Shown here: positions 37,482 to 44,590 of the stretch, piece after piece
Layout: every line of letters begins with the position of its first letter
Numbering within the stretch: position 1 is the first letter of the stretch
From: Methylotenera sp.
GTDB lineage: Bacteria; Pseudomonadota; Gammaproteobacteria; Burkholderiales; Methylophilaceae
Reading direction: 5' to 3'
Assembly: GCF_030684185.1 (NCBI RefSeq)
Contig: NZ_JAUXOY010000014.1
Coordinates: 94,001 to 158,000 of the forward strand
Length of the DNA stretch: 64,000 bases
Translations under genes and position numbers: made by a program
The notes under the pieces: generated by a model
What the model was told of the DNA's origin: nothing
The model's input: the letters and a program-made list of their open reading frames with translations, nothing else
Databases searched by the model: none

Positions 37482-37748
37482 ATGACCGGTTACGATTATG
37501 AAGCTGCCTTTTGGGATGTTCGTAGGAAGCTAGAGGATTTAAAAAGTGCTTTAACTGTTATTGTTGCAATGACGGTAACTTATCTGATTCGATTCATTAT
37601 TCTGGGTTCATCCGAAGGATATATGAGAATGGCTAAAGCGTGGGATATGGTTGATTTAATTGCAATGATGTTTATTTTTTTTGGGCTGGCGTTAAGTGTT
37701 AGAAAAATCCTAAATTTATATTTCTCTTCTAACAAAATCATCCCATAA
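37482..37748 (+). CDS. small two-helix membrane protein
   Basis: An 88-aa protein with an N-terminal amphipathic segment (YEAAFWDVRRKLEDLKSAL) and two membrane helices (LTVIVAMTVTYLIRFIIL and MVDLIAMMFIFFGLALSV). I start at the ATG at 37482 (GGGGTGA upstream); the track start would read through the palindromic element. Not recognised; may be lineage-specific. Confidence 0.6.
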   Translation: MTGYDYEAAFWDVRRKLEDLKSALTVIVAMTVTYLIRFIILGSSEGYMRMAKAWDMVDLIAMMFIFFGLALSVRKILNLYFSSNKIIP

Positions 37749-37771
37749 ATACCATACAAAATCGATACTTT

Positions 37772-38161
37772 ATGCCAGTCACCCAACTAAACCATGTTAA
37801 CCTACGCACGCCCTACGAGACGATGCTTAAACTTAAAGACTTCTACTGCGATGTGGTCGGTTTAAAGGTCGGCCCGCGCGAGGGGTTTACTAGCCGTGGT
37901 TTTTGGTTGTACATCGGTGATACACATGTCATGCATTTGGCGGAGTATCGTGGTGAGGGTGAGCCGCTGACCAATGTGCTTACAACCATAGACCACATCT
38001 CATTCACCTGCACCGACATGCCTGCGACTGAAGCGCATTTAAAGTCGCTGAATGTTAATTATTCAATCCGTGATTTGCCTGTGTTGAGTGTCAAACAAAT
38101 TAACTTTAAAGACCCTGTGGGTAATGGTGTTGAGCTGTTTTTTTATATGGCAAACGAGTAG
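37772..38161 (+). CDS. VOC (glyoxalase/dioxygenase) family protein
   Basis: A 129-aa vicinal-oxygen-chelate protein with two beta-alpha-beta-beta-beta repeats. Possible metal ligands are His8 (LNHVNLRT), His in IDHISFTC and Glu in GVELFFY. The substrate cannot be told; it is not a close match to GloA. Confidence 0.85.
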   Translation: MPVTQLNHVNLRTPYETMLKLKDFYCDVVGLKVGPREGFTSRGFWLYIGDTHVMHLAEYRGEGEPLTNVLTTIDHISFTCTDMPATEAHLKSLNVNYSIRDLPVLSVKQINFKDPVGNGVELFFYMANE

Positions 38162-38347
38162 TTTTTCTCAAATTCAACTTATTGGATTCTTTTTGAATTT
38201 TCTAATGTGACCACTGTCACATACATTGACATTAAACCACATAGAATGTGACACTTGTGTTTGTGCTGTTAAAGCGTCATCGGATTGTAAATGAATGCGC
38301 TAAAGCAACATTATTTATATAAATGTAAGCCTGTGGAGACTGTTAAA

Positions 38348-39157
38348 ATGAAACAATCAATAAATAAAACATTATTAAAAGCGTTGTTAGCCGTGGCGAT
38401 TTCTATTGGTGTAAGCGCGCCAGCAAGCGCTGAGTCTGATCCTAAATTATGGCCAGTGATGAAAGAAGCGTTTTTTGCAAAACGTGAAATGAAAGAAGTT
38501 GATTTTATCAAAATCGACGCACCAAAACGTGCTGAAAGCGGTGCGCAAGTACCAGTGACTTACACGATAGATAATGCGGCGGCAAATGGCGTTAAAATTG
38601 TCAAACTGTATTCGTTTGTCGATGCCAACCCTATTCCAGTGACGGCTACTTATCATTTAACTGATGCAGTAGGCGACTTTAACTTGTCTACACGTATTCG
38701 TTTTGAAATGGATGCATTTGTACGCTTAGTTGGTGAAGATGCAAATGGAAATTTGTATTTGGCATCACGTGAAATTCGTGCAGCTGGCGGTTGTGGCGGC
38801 ATGGTTGAAAATGATGAATCAGCCATTCGTGCGGCGGCGGGTAAAATAAAATTGAATGTTGAACAGCCTGTTAAATTCGGGATGCCAACCACCGCTACAT
38901 TTAATATTAAACATATTATGCGTACAGGCTTGCAACGTGATTTGGTTTCACAAGGCTATGTACCAGCTTTTTATATCAATAAAACCGAGTTTAAATACAA
39001 CGGTAAACCTGTAATGACGGTTGATGTAGGCGTTGGCACAGCAGAAGATCCATACTTCAAATTTAACTTTGTGCCGAAAGAGGCTGGCACATTGGAAGTA
39101 ACGGCAACGGATAACGAAGGCAAGATGTTCACTCATCACATTGATGTAAAAGGTTAA
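38348..39157 (+). CDS. quinoprotein dehydrogenase-associated SoxYZ-like carrier
   Basis: A 269-aa periplasmic protein with signal peptide ending VSAPASA. The first half is SoxY-like and holds the swinging-arm-like GGCGG motif (here followed by MVENDESAIRAAAGK rather than ending the chain); the second half is SoxZ-like (FNIKHIMRTGLQRD, FKFNFVPKEAGTL). Fused SoxYZ proteins of this type accompany PQQ methanol/ethanol dehydrogenases in methylotrophs. I start at Met 38348 because the upstream 19 residues would spoil the signal peptide. Confidence 0.88.
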   Translation: MKQSINKTLLKALLAVAISIGVSAPASAESDPKLWPVMKEAFFAKREMKEVDFIKIDAPKRAESGAQVPVTYTIDNAAANGVKIVKLYSFVDANPIPVTATYHLTDAVGDFNLSTRIRFEMDAFVRLVGEDANGNLYLASREIRAAGGCGGMVENDESAIRAAAGKIKLNVEQPVKFGMPTTATFNIKHIMRTGLQRDLVSQGYVPAFYINKTEFKYNGKPVMTVDVGVGTAEDPYFKFNFVPKEAGTLEVTATDNEGKMFTHHIDVKG

Positions 39158-39188
39158 GCGCCTAGTTGTCAGGGTTTACGTGTTATTA

Positions 39189-39216
39189 AATGGCCTCTCA
39201 TTAGAGGCCATTTTTT
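39189..39216 (+). terminator. rho-independent terminator after the SoxYZ-like gene
   Basis: AATGGCCTCTCATTAGAGGCCATTTTTT: an 11-bp stem with TCATTA-type loop and T6. Confidence 0.92.
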
Positions 39217-39274
39217 ATTAACAGGTGGCTATAGGCGGTGTTAAAATGTAAAACACTGTTATGGAGGCCGGCAA

Positions 39275-39694
39275 ATGAAAAGCTATCGTAAGGAGTTATG
39301 GTTTAACCCGCCAACTCGAGTCGCATTTATTCGCATCACCGAGCAAGTCAACGAGTGCTTGCGTGAAAGTGGCGTAAAAGAAGGTTTGGTTTTAATCAAC
39401 GCCATGCACATTACCGCAAGCGTGTTTATTAATGACGATGAGCGCGGCTTGCATCATGATTACACGCAATGGTTGGAAAAGCTGGCTCCGCATGAGCCCG
39501 TAAGCAGTTATCGCCATAACGATACTGGTGAAGATAATGCTGATGCCCACATGAAGCGCCAGCTAATGGGGCGAGAAGTTGTGGTGGCAATTACCGAAGG
39601 CCGGTTAGATTTTGGTCCTTGGGAACAGATATTCTACGGTGAGTTTGATGGCCGAAGAAAGAAACGTGTTTTAGTAAAAATTATCGGTGAATAA
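39275..39694 (+). CDS. yjbQ: YjbQ/UPF0047 family protein
   Basis: A 139-aa protein of the UPF0047 family, reported to have weak thiamine-phosphate synthase activity; its real role is unsettled. Conserved motifs: [37 protein letters not shown] with the clustered metal-binding His/Asp/Glu, and [23 protein letters not shown]. It abuts trhP without a gap. Confidence 0.92.
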   Translation: MKSYRKELWFNPPTRVAFIRITEQVNECLRESGVKEGLVLINAMHITASVFINDDERGLHHDYTQWLEKLAPHEPVSSYRHNDTGEDNADAHMKRQLMGREVVVAITEGRLDFGPWEQIFYGEFDGRRKKRVLVKIIGE

Positions 39695-41041
39695 ATGAAA
39701 CTGCCAGAACTTTTAGCGCCGGCGGGCGATTTAGACCGCATGCGTACTGCTTACGACTATGGTGCGGATGCGATTTACGCGGGTCAGCCACGCTACAGCT
39801 TGCGTGCGCGCAACAATGATTTCACCATGGCAAACCTTGATATTGGCATTAAAGAGGCACATGCGCGCGGCAAAAAGTTTTTTGTAGCGAGTAATATTTC
39901 TCCACACAATGCAAAAGTAAAAACCTATATGGCGGATATGGCGCCTGTGATTGCCATGCAGCCAGATGCGCTGATTATGTCTGATCCTGGACTCATACAA
40001 ATGGTGCGTGAAAAATGGCCAGAGATGCCTGTGCATCTTTCTGTGCAGGCTAATACGGTCAACTTCGCTACAGTTAAATTCTGGCAAAGTGTGGGCTTAA
40101 CGCGTGTGATTTTATCGCGTGAATTGTCGCTGGATGAAATTGAAGAGATTCGTCAGCTTTGCCCAGACATGGAGCTTGAGGTATTTGTGCATGGGGCATT
40201 GTGTATTGCCTATTCAGGCCGCTGTTTGCTTTCTGGCTATTTTAACCATCGCGACCCTAACCAAGGGACCTGCACCAATAGCTGCCGCTGGGATTACAAA
40301 GTGCACGATGCAACTGAAGATGCAGCGGGCGTGATACGCCTGAGTGAATTTGACTTTAAAGCTGAAATGGAAAAATCCAGCCTTTCTGGTTGCGGTAGTT
40401 TGCCCCGTCACCCACTAGCCGATAATGTTTATCTCATTGAGGAAAAAGGCCGTCCTGGTGAACTGTTGCCGATTTTAGAAGACGAGCACGGCACATACAT
40501 CATGAATAGTAAGGATTTACGCGCTATTGAACACGTGGAGCGTCTGGTTAAAATGGGAGTGGATTCGCTGAAGATTGAAGGGCGTACTAAATCGCGTTAT
40601 TACGTTGCGCGTACATGCCAAAATTATCGTAAAGCGATTGATGATGCAGTAGCTGGTCGCCCATTTGATTGGAATCTGGTGAGTGATTTAGAGAATCTGG
40701 CAAACCGCGGCTATACCGATGGCTTTTATCAGCGCCACCACACTGCAGAACATCAAAATTATAAACAAGGCTATTCAATCTCAAACCGTAGTTTGTATGT
40801 AGGCGATATCGTGTCTTACGATGCGGAAAAAGGTCTGGCTGATATTGAGGCGCGCAACAAATTTGGAGTAGGTGATCGCCTGCAAATCATTCACCCAACA
40901 GGCAACCAAGAGTTAGTCGTTGAGCAAATGTTCAATAAAAAGGGTGAGAATATACAAGAAGCCTCTGGTAGCGGTTACTTTGTACGCTTACCTATAGCGG
41001 CTAAAGATTTAAGTAATGCGATGGTGTCTAGGTATTTATAA
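39695..41041 (+). CDS. trhP: U32-family tRNA hydroxylation protein (YegQ/TrhP)
   Basis: A 448-aa peptidase-U32-family protein. E. coli YegQ (TrhP) acts in 5-hydroxyuridine formation at tRNA position 34. The TIM-barrel N-terminus is PELLAPAGDLDRMRTAYDYGADAIYAG, followed by SVQANTVN, RELSLDEI and the U32 signature EVFVHGALCIAYSGRCLLSGYF with cysteines CTNSCRWDY. Length and motifs fit YegQ rather than RlhA or UbiU/V. Confidence 0.9.
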   Translation: MKLPELLAPAGDLDRMRTAYDYGADAIYAGQPRYSLRARNNDFTMANLDIGIKEAHARGKKFFVASNISPHNAKVKTYMADMAPVIAMQPDALIMSDPGLIQMVREKWPEMPVHLSVQANTVNFATVKFWQSVGLTRVILSRELSLDEIEEIRQLCPDMELEVFVHGALCIAYSGRCLLSGYFNHRDPNQGTCTNSCRWDYKVHDATEDAAGVIRLSEFDFKAEMEKSSLSGCGSLPRHPLADNVYLIEEKGRPGELLPILEDEHGTYIMNSKDLRAIEHVERLVKMGVDSLKIEGRTKSRYYVARTCQNYRKAIDDAVAGRPFDWNLVSDLENLANRGYTDGFYQRHHTAEHQNYKQGYSISNRSLYVGDIVSYDAEKGLADIEARNKFGVGDRLQIIHPTGNQELVVEQMFNKKGENIQEASGSGYFVRLPIAAKDLSNAMVSRYL

Positions 41042-41097
41042 ACTAAGTATCTGTAAATCAGTATCTTCAAATCAGCTTTGTGGGTTGTTTTTAAAAT

Positions 41098-41124
41098 AAA
41101 AAGGGAGCGCAAGCTCCCTTTTTT
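41098..41124 (-). terminator. bidirectional terminator between trhP and pqqA
   Basis: AAAAAGGGAGC-GCAA-GCTCCCTTTTTT: a perfect stem with GNRA loop and A/T tracts on both sides, serving the convergent trhP and pqqA transcripts. Confidence 0.93.
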
Positions 41125-41140
41125 ATTTTGAATCAATAGA

Positions 41141-41212
41141 TTACTTGTTCATAACGTACATTGTTACTTCAAAGCCAAAACGCATTTCAGTAGCTGCTGG
41201 TGTTGTCCACAT
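41141..41212 (-). CDS. pqqA: PQQ precursor peptide PqqA
   Basis: A 23-aa peptide beginning MWTTPAATEM and carrying GFEVTMY, in which the Glu and Tyr of the ExxxY motif are the atoms cross-linked to make pyrroloquinoline quinone. AAAGGA lies nine bases before the ATG. Too short for the ORF track. No pqqB, C, D or E genes are in this window, so it is an orphan copy; the biosynthesis genes must be elsewhere. It has its own terminator. Confidence 0.95.
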   Translation of the reverse strand: MWTTPAATEMRFGFEVTMYVMNK

Positions 41213-41520
41213 GATAATTATCCTTTAAGTTAAATTTATTTATTCATATCAAATTATCAACTTACTATTTTATTTGTTGTTCATTTGATGAGTAACATTG
41301 TGCACTTACTTAATGCATGGTGCGCTATGTACTCTCATGATTGAGCGGTAAGTTAAATCATGAGAAATGCTTCAGTAACTTTTACAACTTAAGTAATTTT
41401 TACTACCTGAGCCCTGCTGTTTGCTGGTAACCACTTGGTGTCACTCAAAGGAATCAACACAATTACGTAAATACTTTCTTGCATTTAGGTATTTTTTTAC
41501 TGGAACTGAATATTTATCGG
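41213..41520. other. intergenic region between pqqA and the Fur-controlled promoter
   Basis: AT-rich sequence of about 300 bases between divergent genes. It must hold the pqqA promoter, but I see no clear operator or hairpin here and no convincing small ORF. Confidence 0.5.
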
Positions 41521-41551
41521 TTGACATTACAAATGATAATGATTATCATTT
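41521..41551 (+). promoter_or_regulatory. sigma-70 promoter overlapped by a Fur box
   Basis: TTGACA (41521-41526) and TATCAT (41544-41549) are spaced by 17 bases. AAATGATAATGATTATCATT (41531-41551) is a near-perfect Fur palindrome covering the spacer and -10. Iron-loaded Fur should block this promoter directly. Confidence 0.92.
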
Positions 41552-41575
41552 ACAAAAGTGTAAGTATAGGAGTGA

Positions 41576-41785
41576 ATGATGAGCAGACAGTTAATAATCA
41601 GCCAGGTAAAGTTGGTGGGAAATGAAAAGTGCAAGGTGCTTTATAACAAAGATAAAGACATGGTCGAATTGGAAATTGGTGGAACCACGTTAAGATTTGA
41701 AGCACGCAATTTTTTTATGATGAATGAAATGATGCGTAAAGCTGCTGCTAAGTTGGTAATGCAAACTGAGTTGCATCATGTCTAA
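41576..41785 (+). CDS. Fur-regulated small protein of unknown function
   Basis: A 69-aa soluble protein, first gene behind the Fur box. Pattern: CKVLYNKDKDMVELEIGGTTLRFEARNFFMMNEMMRKAA. The core V-x-LEIG-x-x-LR-F and trailing helix also occur in the interrupted gene at 41862, suggesting two members of one family. No TM, signal or metal-binding cluster. Start is one of two adjacent ATGs after AGGAG. Confidence 0.75.
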   Translation: MMSRQLIISQVKLVGNEKCKVLYNKDKDMVELEIGGTTLRFEARNFFMMNEMMRKAAAKLVMQTELHHV

Positions 41786-41861
41786 ATTATACAAAAGCCT
41801 GATGAGTGATTAAGCGAGACGAATTATTTTAAGCTTATTTATTAATGAAATAGATGAGGAG

Positions 41862-42050
41862 ATGATGTCACCTAAAAATCAGCATCCGCGCATTTTACTT
41901 TCGAAGAATGATAGCGGCGCCATAGGATTCTGTGAGGTTTGCGATGTGGTTTAGTTAGAGATTAGCGCATTTAGTTTGAGAATTGATTCAGCGTCACTTG
42001 ATTCACTAAGTAAGTTAATAAACGACGCCGCACAATGTTTAAAAGTTTAA
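41862..42050 (+). pseudogene. small iron-regulon gene interrupted by an in-frame amber codon
   Basis: MMSPKNQHPRILLSKNDSGA continues to FCEVCDVV, then TAG at 41952-41954, then LEISAFSLRIDSASLDSLSK and LINDAAQCLKV to TAA, all in one frame. GAGGAG precedes the start. The reconstructed 62-aa protein has a CxxC and the same LEI-x-LR pattern as its upstream neighbour. Either a recent nonsense mutation or a 30-aa product remains. No frameshift is needed. Confidence 0.65.
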
Positions 42051-42157
42051 AAAAGCTAAAACTGAAAAGGCACGGTTTTAGCAAACAATCCCAGCAGAGA
42101 GTAATTTACATTGAATATAGATATCGCAAATAAGCAGTATTACAAGCTTGCAAATAC

Positions 42158-42178
42158 AAATGATAATAGTTATTATTT
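42158..42178 (+). promoter_or_regulatory. Fur box immediately upstream of hemP
   Basis: AAATGATAATAGTTATTATT plus T: a strong Fur-type palindrome ending five bases before the hemP ATG, where a ribosome site would normally lie. Confidence 0.85.
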
Positions 42179-42183
42179 GTATT

Positions 42184-42408
42184 ATGAGTAAAGATAATCA
42201 AGATAATTTTAAAGTATCAAACATCGCTAAAAACCTGCAGAAGTTGCATGAGGCAGAGAGTGCGGTGCTAAAGACGCGCATAGCCAATATTAGGGCAACA
42301 ACAAGTGAGGTGCTATTGGCAGGCGCACGTGAATTGGTAATTAAGCATGCGGGTGAAGATTATTACTTGCGACTAACTAGTCAGGGTAAGTTGATTTTAA
42401 CAAAATAG
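42184..42408 (+). CDS. hemP: hemin uptake protein HemP
   Basis: A 74-aa small protein ending in ELVIKHAGEDYYLRLTSQGKLILTK, the HemP/HmuP signature. In Burkholderia and Bradyrhizobium, HemP/HmuP helps activate haem or iron uptake genes. The start at MSKDNQDN is chosen because the preceding residues translate the Fur box. No Shine-Dalgarno is visible, so initiation may be weak, leaderless, or start elsewhere. Confidence 0.88.
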   Translation: MSKDNQDNFKVSNIAKNLQKLHEAESAVLKTRIANIRATTSEVLLAGARELVIKHAGEDYYLRLTSQGKLILTK

Positions 42409-42467
42409 CGGGCTGTTTCTAGTACTGTCAAGTTTGATTAATACGCAATTTATGCACTGGAAACAAT

Positions 42468-43286
42468 ATGAAAGCCAACTTGAATTTAGTGGTGAATAAC
42501 ACACTGTTATCTGAAAAAACAGATGGTGTTGCAGAGGGTGGCAAGGTGCAAAGCATCAATAATTTAGTACCAAAGCGACAGCTGTTGTCCGAAGAGATGA
42601 AAAATGAAACGCCTTCCTACAAAATGTTGGCGTTGATAATGTTGGTGCACTTGTTCGGTATTTCGGCATTGTTTGAGGTAAAGCCTGAGCAAGTAAAAGT
42701 CGATGATTTTCAGACGCCGATGCTGGTGAGTTTGGTAAGTAACCCTAGAGCCACGTCTGAAGTTGTTCCTATTCAGTCTGTTGCGTCGGTGCCAATAAAA
42801 CATAAAAAGCAAACAGTTGAAAAACAAAAGCTTCCAATGGTAGAAAAGGATATAAAAGAAACAAGTATGCAAACGCAGGTTAACAAAGAAAAATTACCAG
42901 TTGAAACAGATGCTGAAAGTGAAATTGTAGCGGCAAGAATAGCAATTTCGACTGAAACGCTGGCAGAAGTGACATCAGTTAAACCAGAGGCTGAACAAGA
43001 GGTCGAGCCGCCGCGTTTTGGCGCAGCCTACTTAAACAACCCTGCTCCAGCCTACCCGCCATTAGCGCGGCGTTTAAGTGAGCAAGGCAGGGTGCTGCTA
43101 AAAGTGCTGGTAACAGAAGAAGGCTTAGCATCGATAGTGCAAGTAGATACCAGTAGTGGTTATAACAAATTAGATCAGGCTGCAATAGAGGCGGTAAAAA
43201 AATGGAGCTTTATTCCCGCAAAAAGAAGTAATCAGCCTATCAGTGCTTATGTATTAGTACCAATAAAGTTTTCGCTGAATAGTTAA
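42468..43286 (+). CDS. tonB: energy transducer TonB
   Basis: A 272-aa protein: cytoplasmic N-terminus of about 52 residues, one membrane helix (MLALIMLVHLFGISALF), a Lys/Glu/Pro periplasmic spacer, and the C-terminal TonB domain with YPPLARRLSEQGRVLLKVLV and AAIEAVKKWSFIPA. Drives siderophore/haem receptors with ExbB-ExbD. The long cytoplasmic tail is unusual compared with E. coli TonB. Confidence 0.95.
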   Translation: MKANLNLVVNNTLLSEKTDGVAEGGKVQSINNLVPKRQLLSEEMKNETPSYKMLALIMLVHLFGISALFEVKPEQVKVDDFQTPMLVSLVSNPRATSEVVPIQSVASVPIKHKKQTVEKQKLPMVEKDIKETSMQTQVNKEKLPVETDAESEIVAARIAISTETLAEVTSVKPEAEQEVEPPRFGAAYLNNPAPAYPPLARRLSEQGRVLLKVLVTEEGLASIVQVDTSSGYNKLDQAAIEAVKKWSFIPAKRSNQPISAYVLVPIKFSLNS

Positions 43287-43318
43287 GTTAAAAGTTAATA
43301 ATTAATTAAGGATAGAAA

Positions 43319-44077
43319 ATGCAACTTGGATATGAGTTTAATAGCTGGGAATTTATTGCAGCAGGTGGCCCGGTTTCAGTTACGGTGGCAGTAATATTGC
43401 TAGTGATGTCTATAGCCAGTTGGTATTTAATCGTCTCTAAAAGCATAGAAGTATGGCGCACACAAAAAGCATTCAGAGATTATGTTAAAAATTTCTGGAA
43501 TGCATCAACTTTAGCAGCTAGTTCAAGGTTGGAACATAAAACAGCTTTGGCAAATTTAGCGTGGCAAGCAATAACTGCTGCAGAACATCATAAAGCGTTC
43601 GTGGCAAAAAATGCAGATAAGGTAACTCAAGATGAATTCATAGCACGTGCTATGAATCGAACTATTGCAGAAGAAAATTCAAAAATGGAACAGGGCCTAA
43701 CTGTGTTGGCATCCGTCGGAAGCGTTTCGCCGTTTGTAGGATTGTTTGGCACTGTGTGGGGTATTTACCACGCACTTGCAAGCATTAGTTTAAGCGGTCA
43801 GGCCACGCTTGATAAGGTAGCCGGGCCAGTAGGTGAAGCATTGATTATGACTGCGCTGGGCTTGGCAGTGGCAATACCAGCGGTACTAGCTTATAACGCT
43901 CTGGTCCGAAGCAACAGAGAGCTAAACGGCGTCATGGAGAAATTCGGCTATGAACTGCATACATTACTTACAACTGGTGCAGTTATGGCGGCAAAACAAA
44001 ATAAAGTAAATTCAGCTTTAGATGCTAAAGAGCATATGACAAAAGAACGTATACATAGTGTAGAGGTGCCGGCATGA
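43319..44077 (+). CDS. exbB: biopolymer transport protein ExbB
   Basis: A 252-aa TolQ/ExbB proton-channel subunit with three membrane helices; the signature LASVGSVSPFVGLFGTVWGIYHAL and GEALIMTALGLAVAIPAVLAYNALV are intact. Overlaps exbD by ATGA. Distinguished from TolQ at 61542 by its place behind tonB and the longer N- and C-termini. Confidence 0.96.
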   Translation: MQLGYEFNSWEFIAAGGPVSVTVAVILLVMSIASWYLIVSKSIEVWRTQKAFRDYVKNFWNASTLAASSRLEHKTALANLAWQAITAAEHHKAFVAKNADKVTQDEFIARAMNRTIAEENSKMEQGLTVLASVGSVSPFVGLFGTVWGIYHALASISLSGQATLDKVAGPVGEALIMTALGLAVAIPAVLAYNALVRSNRELNGVMEKFGYELHTLLTTGAVMAAKQNKVNSALDAKEHMTKERIHSVEVPA

Positions 44078-44496
44078 TAGGAGTCAAAAACAGCGTGAGT
44101 GTTGCATTACACACAGCCCCAATGTCAGAGATTAACACTACACCACTAGTGGACGTGATGCTGGTATTGCTAGTGATATTTATCATTACGGCACCTTTGC
44201 TGACACATGCAGTAAGAATTGACCTCCCACAGGCGAGTAGTCAGCCATTGCCAGAAAAACTGGAAATAATTTCAGTGTCTATTGATGCAGCAGGAAAAAT
44301 GTACTGGAATAACACGCCGATGGTGCAGGGTGAGTTAAAAATTAAGCTTCAGCAAATCGCGAACCAAAAGTCACAGCCAGAGTTGAATATACGCGCCGAT
44401 AAAGAAACGCGTTATCAAATTTTAGCAGAGGTGATGGCCGATGCGCAAAATGCAGGCATCAGTAAATTAGGTTTTGTGAGTGAGCCTAAGCATTAA
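44074..44496 (+). CDS. exbD: biopolymer transport protein ExbD
   Basis: A 140-aa protein with one N-terminal membrane helix carrying the essential aspartate (EINTTPLVDVMLVLLVIFI) and a periplasmic domain (LNIRADKETRYQILAEVMADAQNAGI). Translationally coupled to exbB, and forms the proton-driven motor for TonB. Confidence 0.96.
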   Translation: MIGVKNSVSVALHTAPMSEINTTPLVDVMLVLLVIFIITAPLLTHAVRIDLPQASSQPLPEKLEIISVSIDAAGKMYWNNTPMVQGELKIKLQQIANQKSQPELNIRADKETRYQILAEVMADAQNAGISKLGFVSEPKH

Positions 44497-44590
44497 GGAT
44501 AAGTTAAAAATACATTAGCAATCAATAATAGCCAGCCAGTAAGAGTAAAACTTAGTTAGCCAGCCAATAAACATAAAAAAGGGCGACACT

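Noticed and set aside
41952-41954. Pyrrolysine or programmed read-through at the TAG
   Set aside because: No evidence for Pyl machinery, and a betaproteobacterium is not expected to have it; a nonsense mutation is simpler.
43319-44496. Second TolQ-TolR pair
   Set aside because: The genes follow tonB in a Fur-controlled cluster and precede a TonB-dependent receptor; ExbB-ExbD fits better, with TolQR at 61542-62624.
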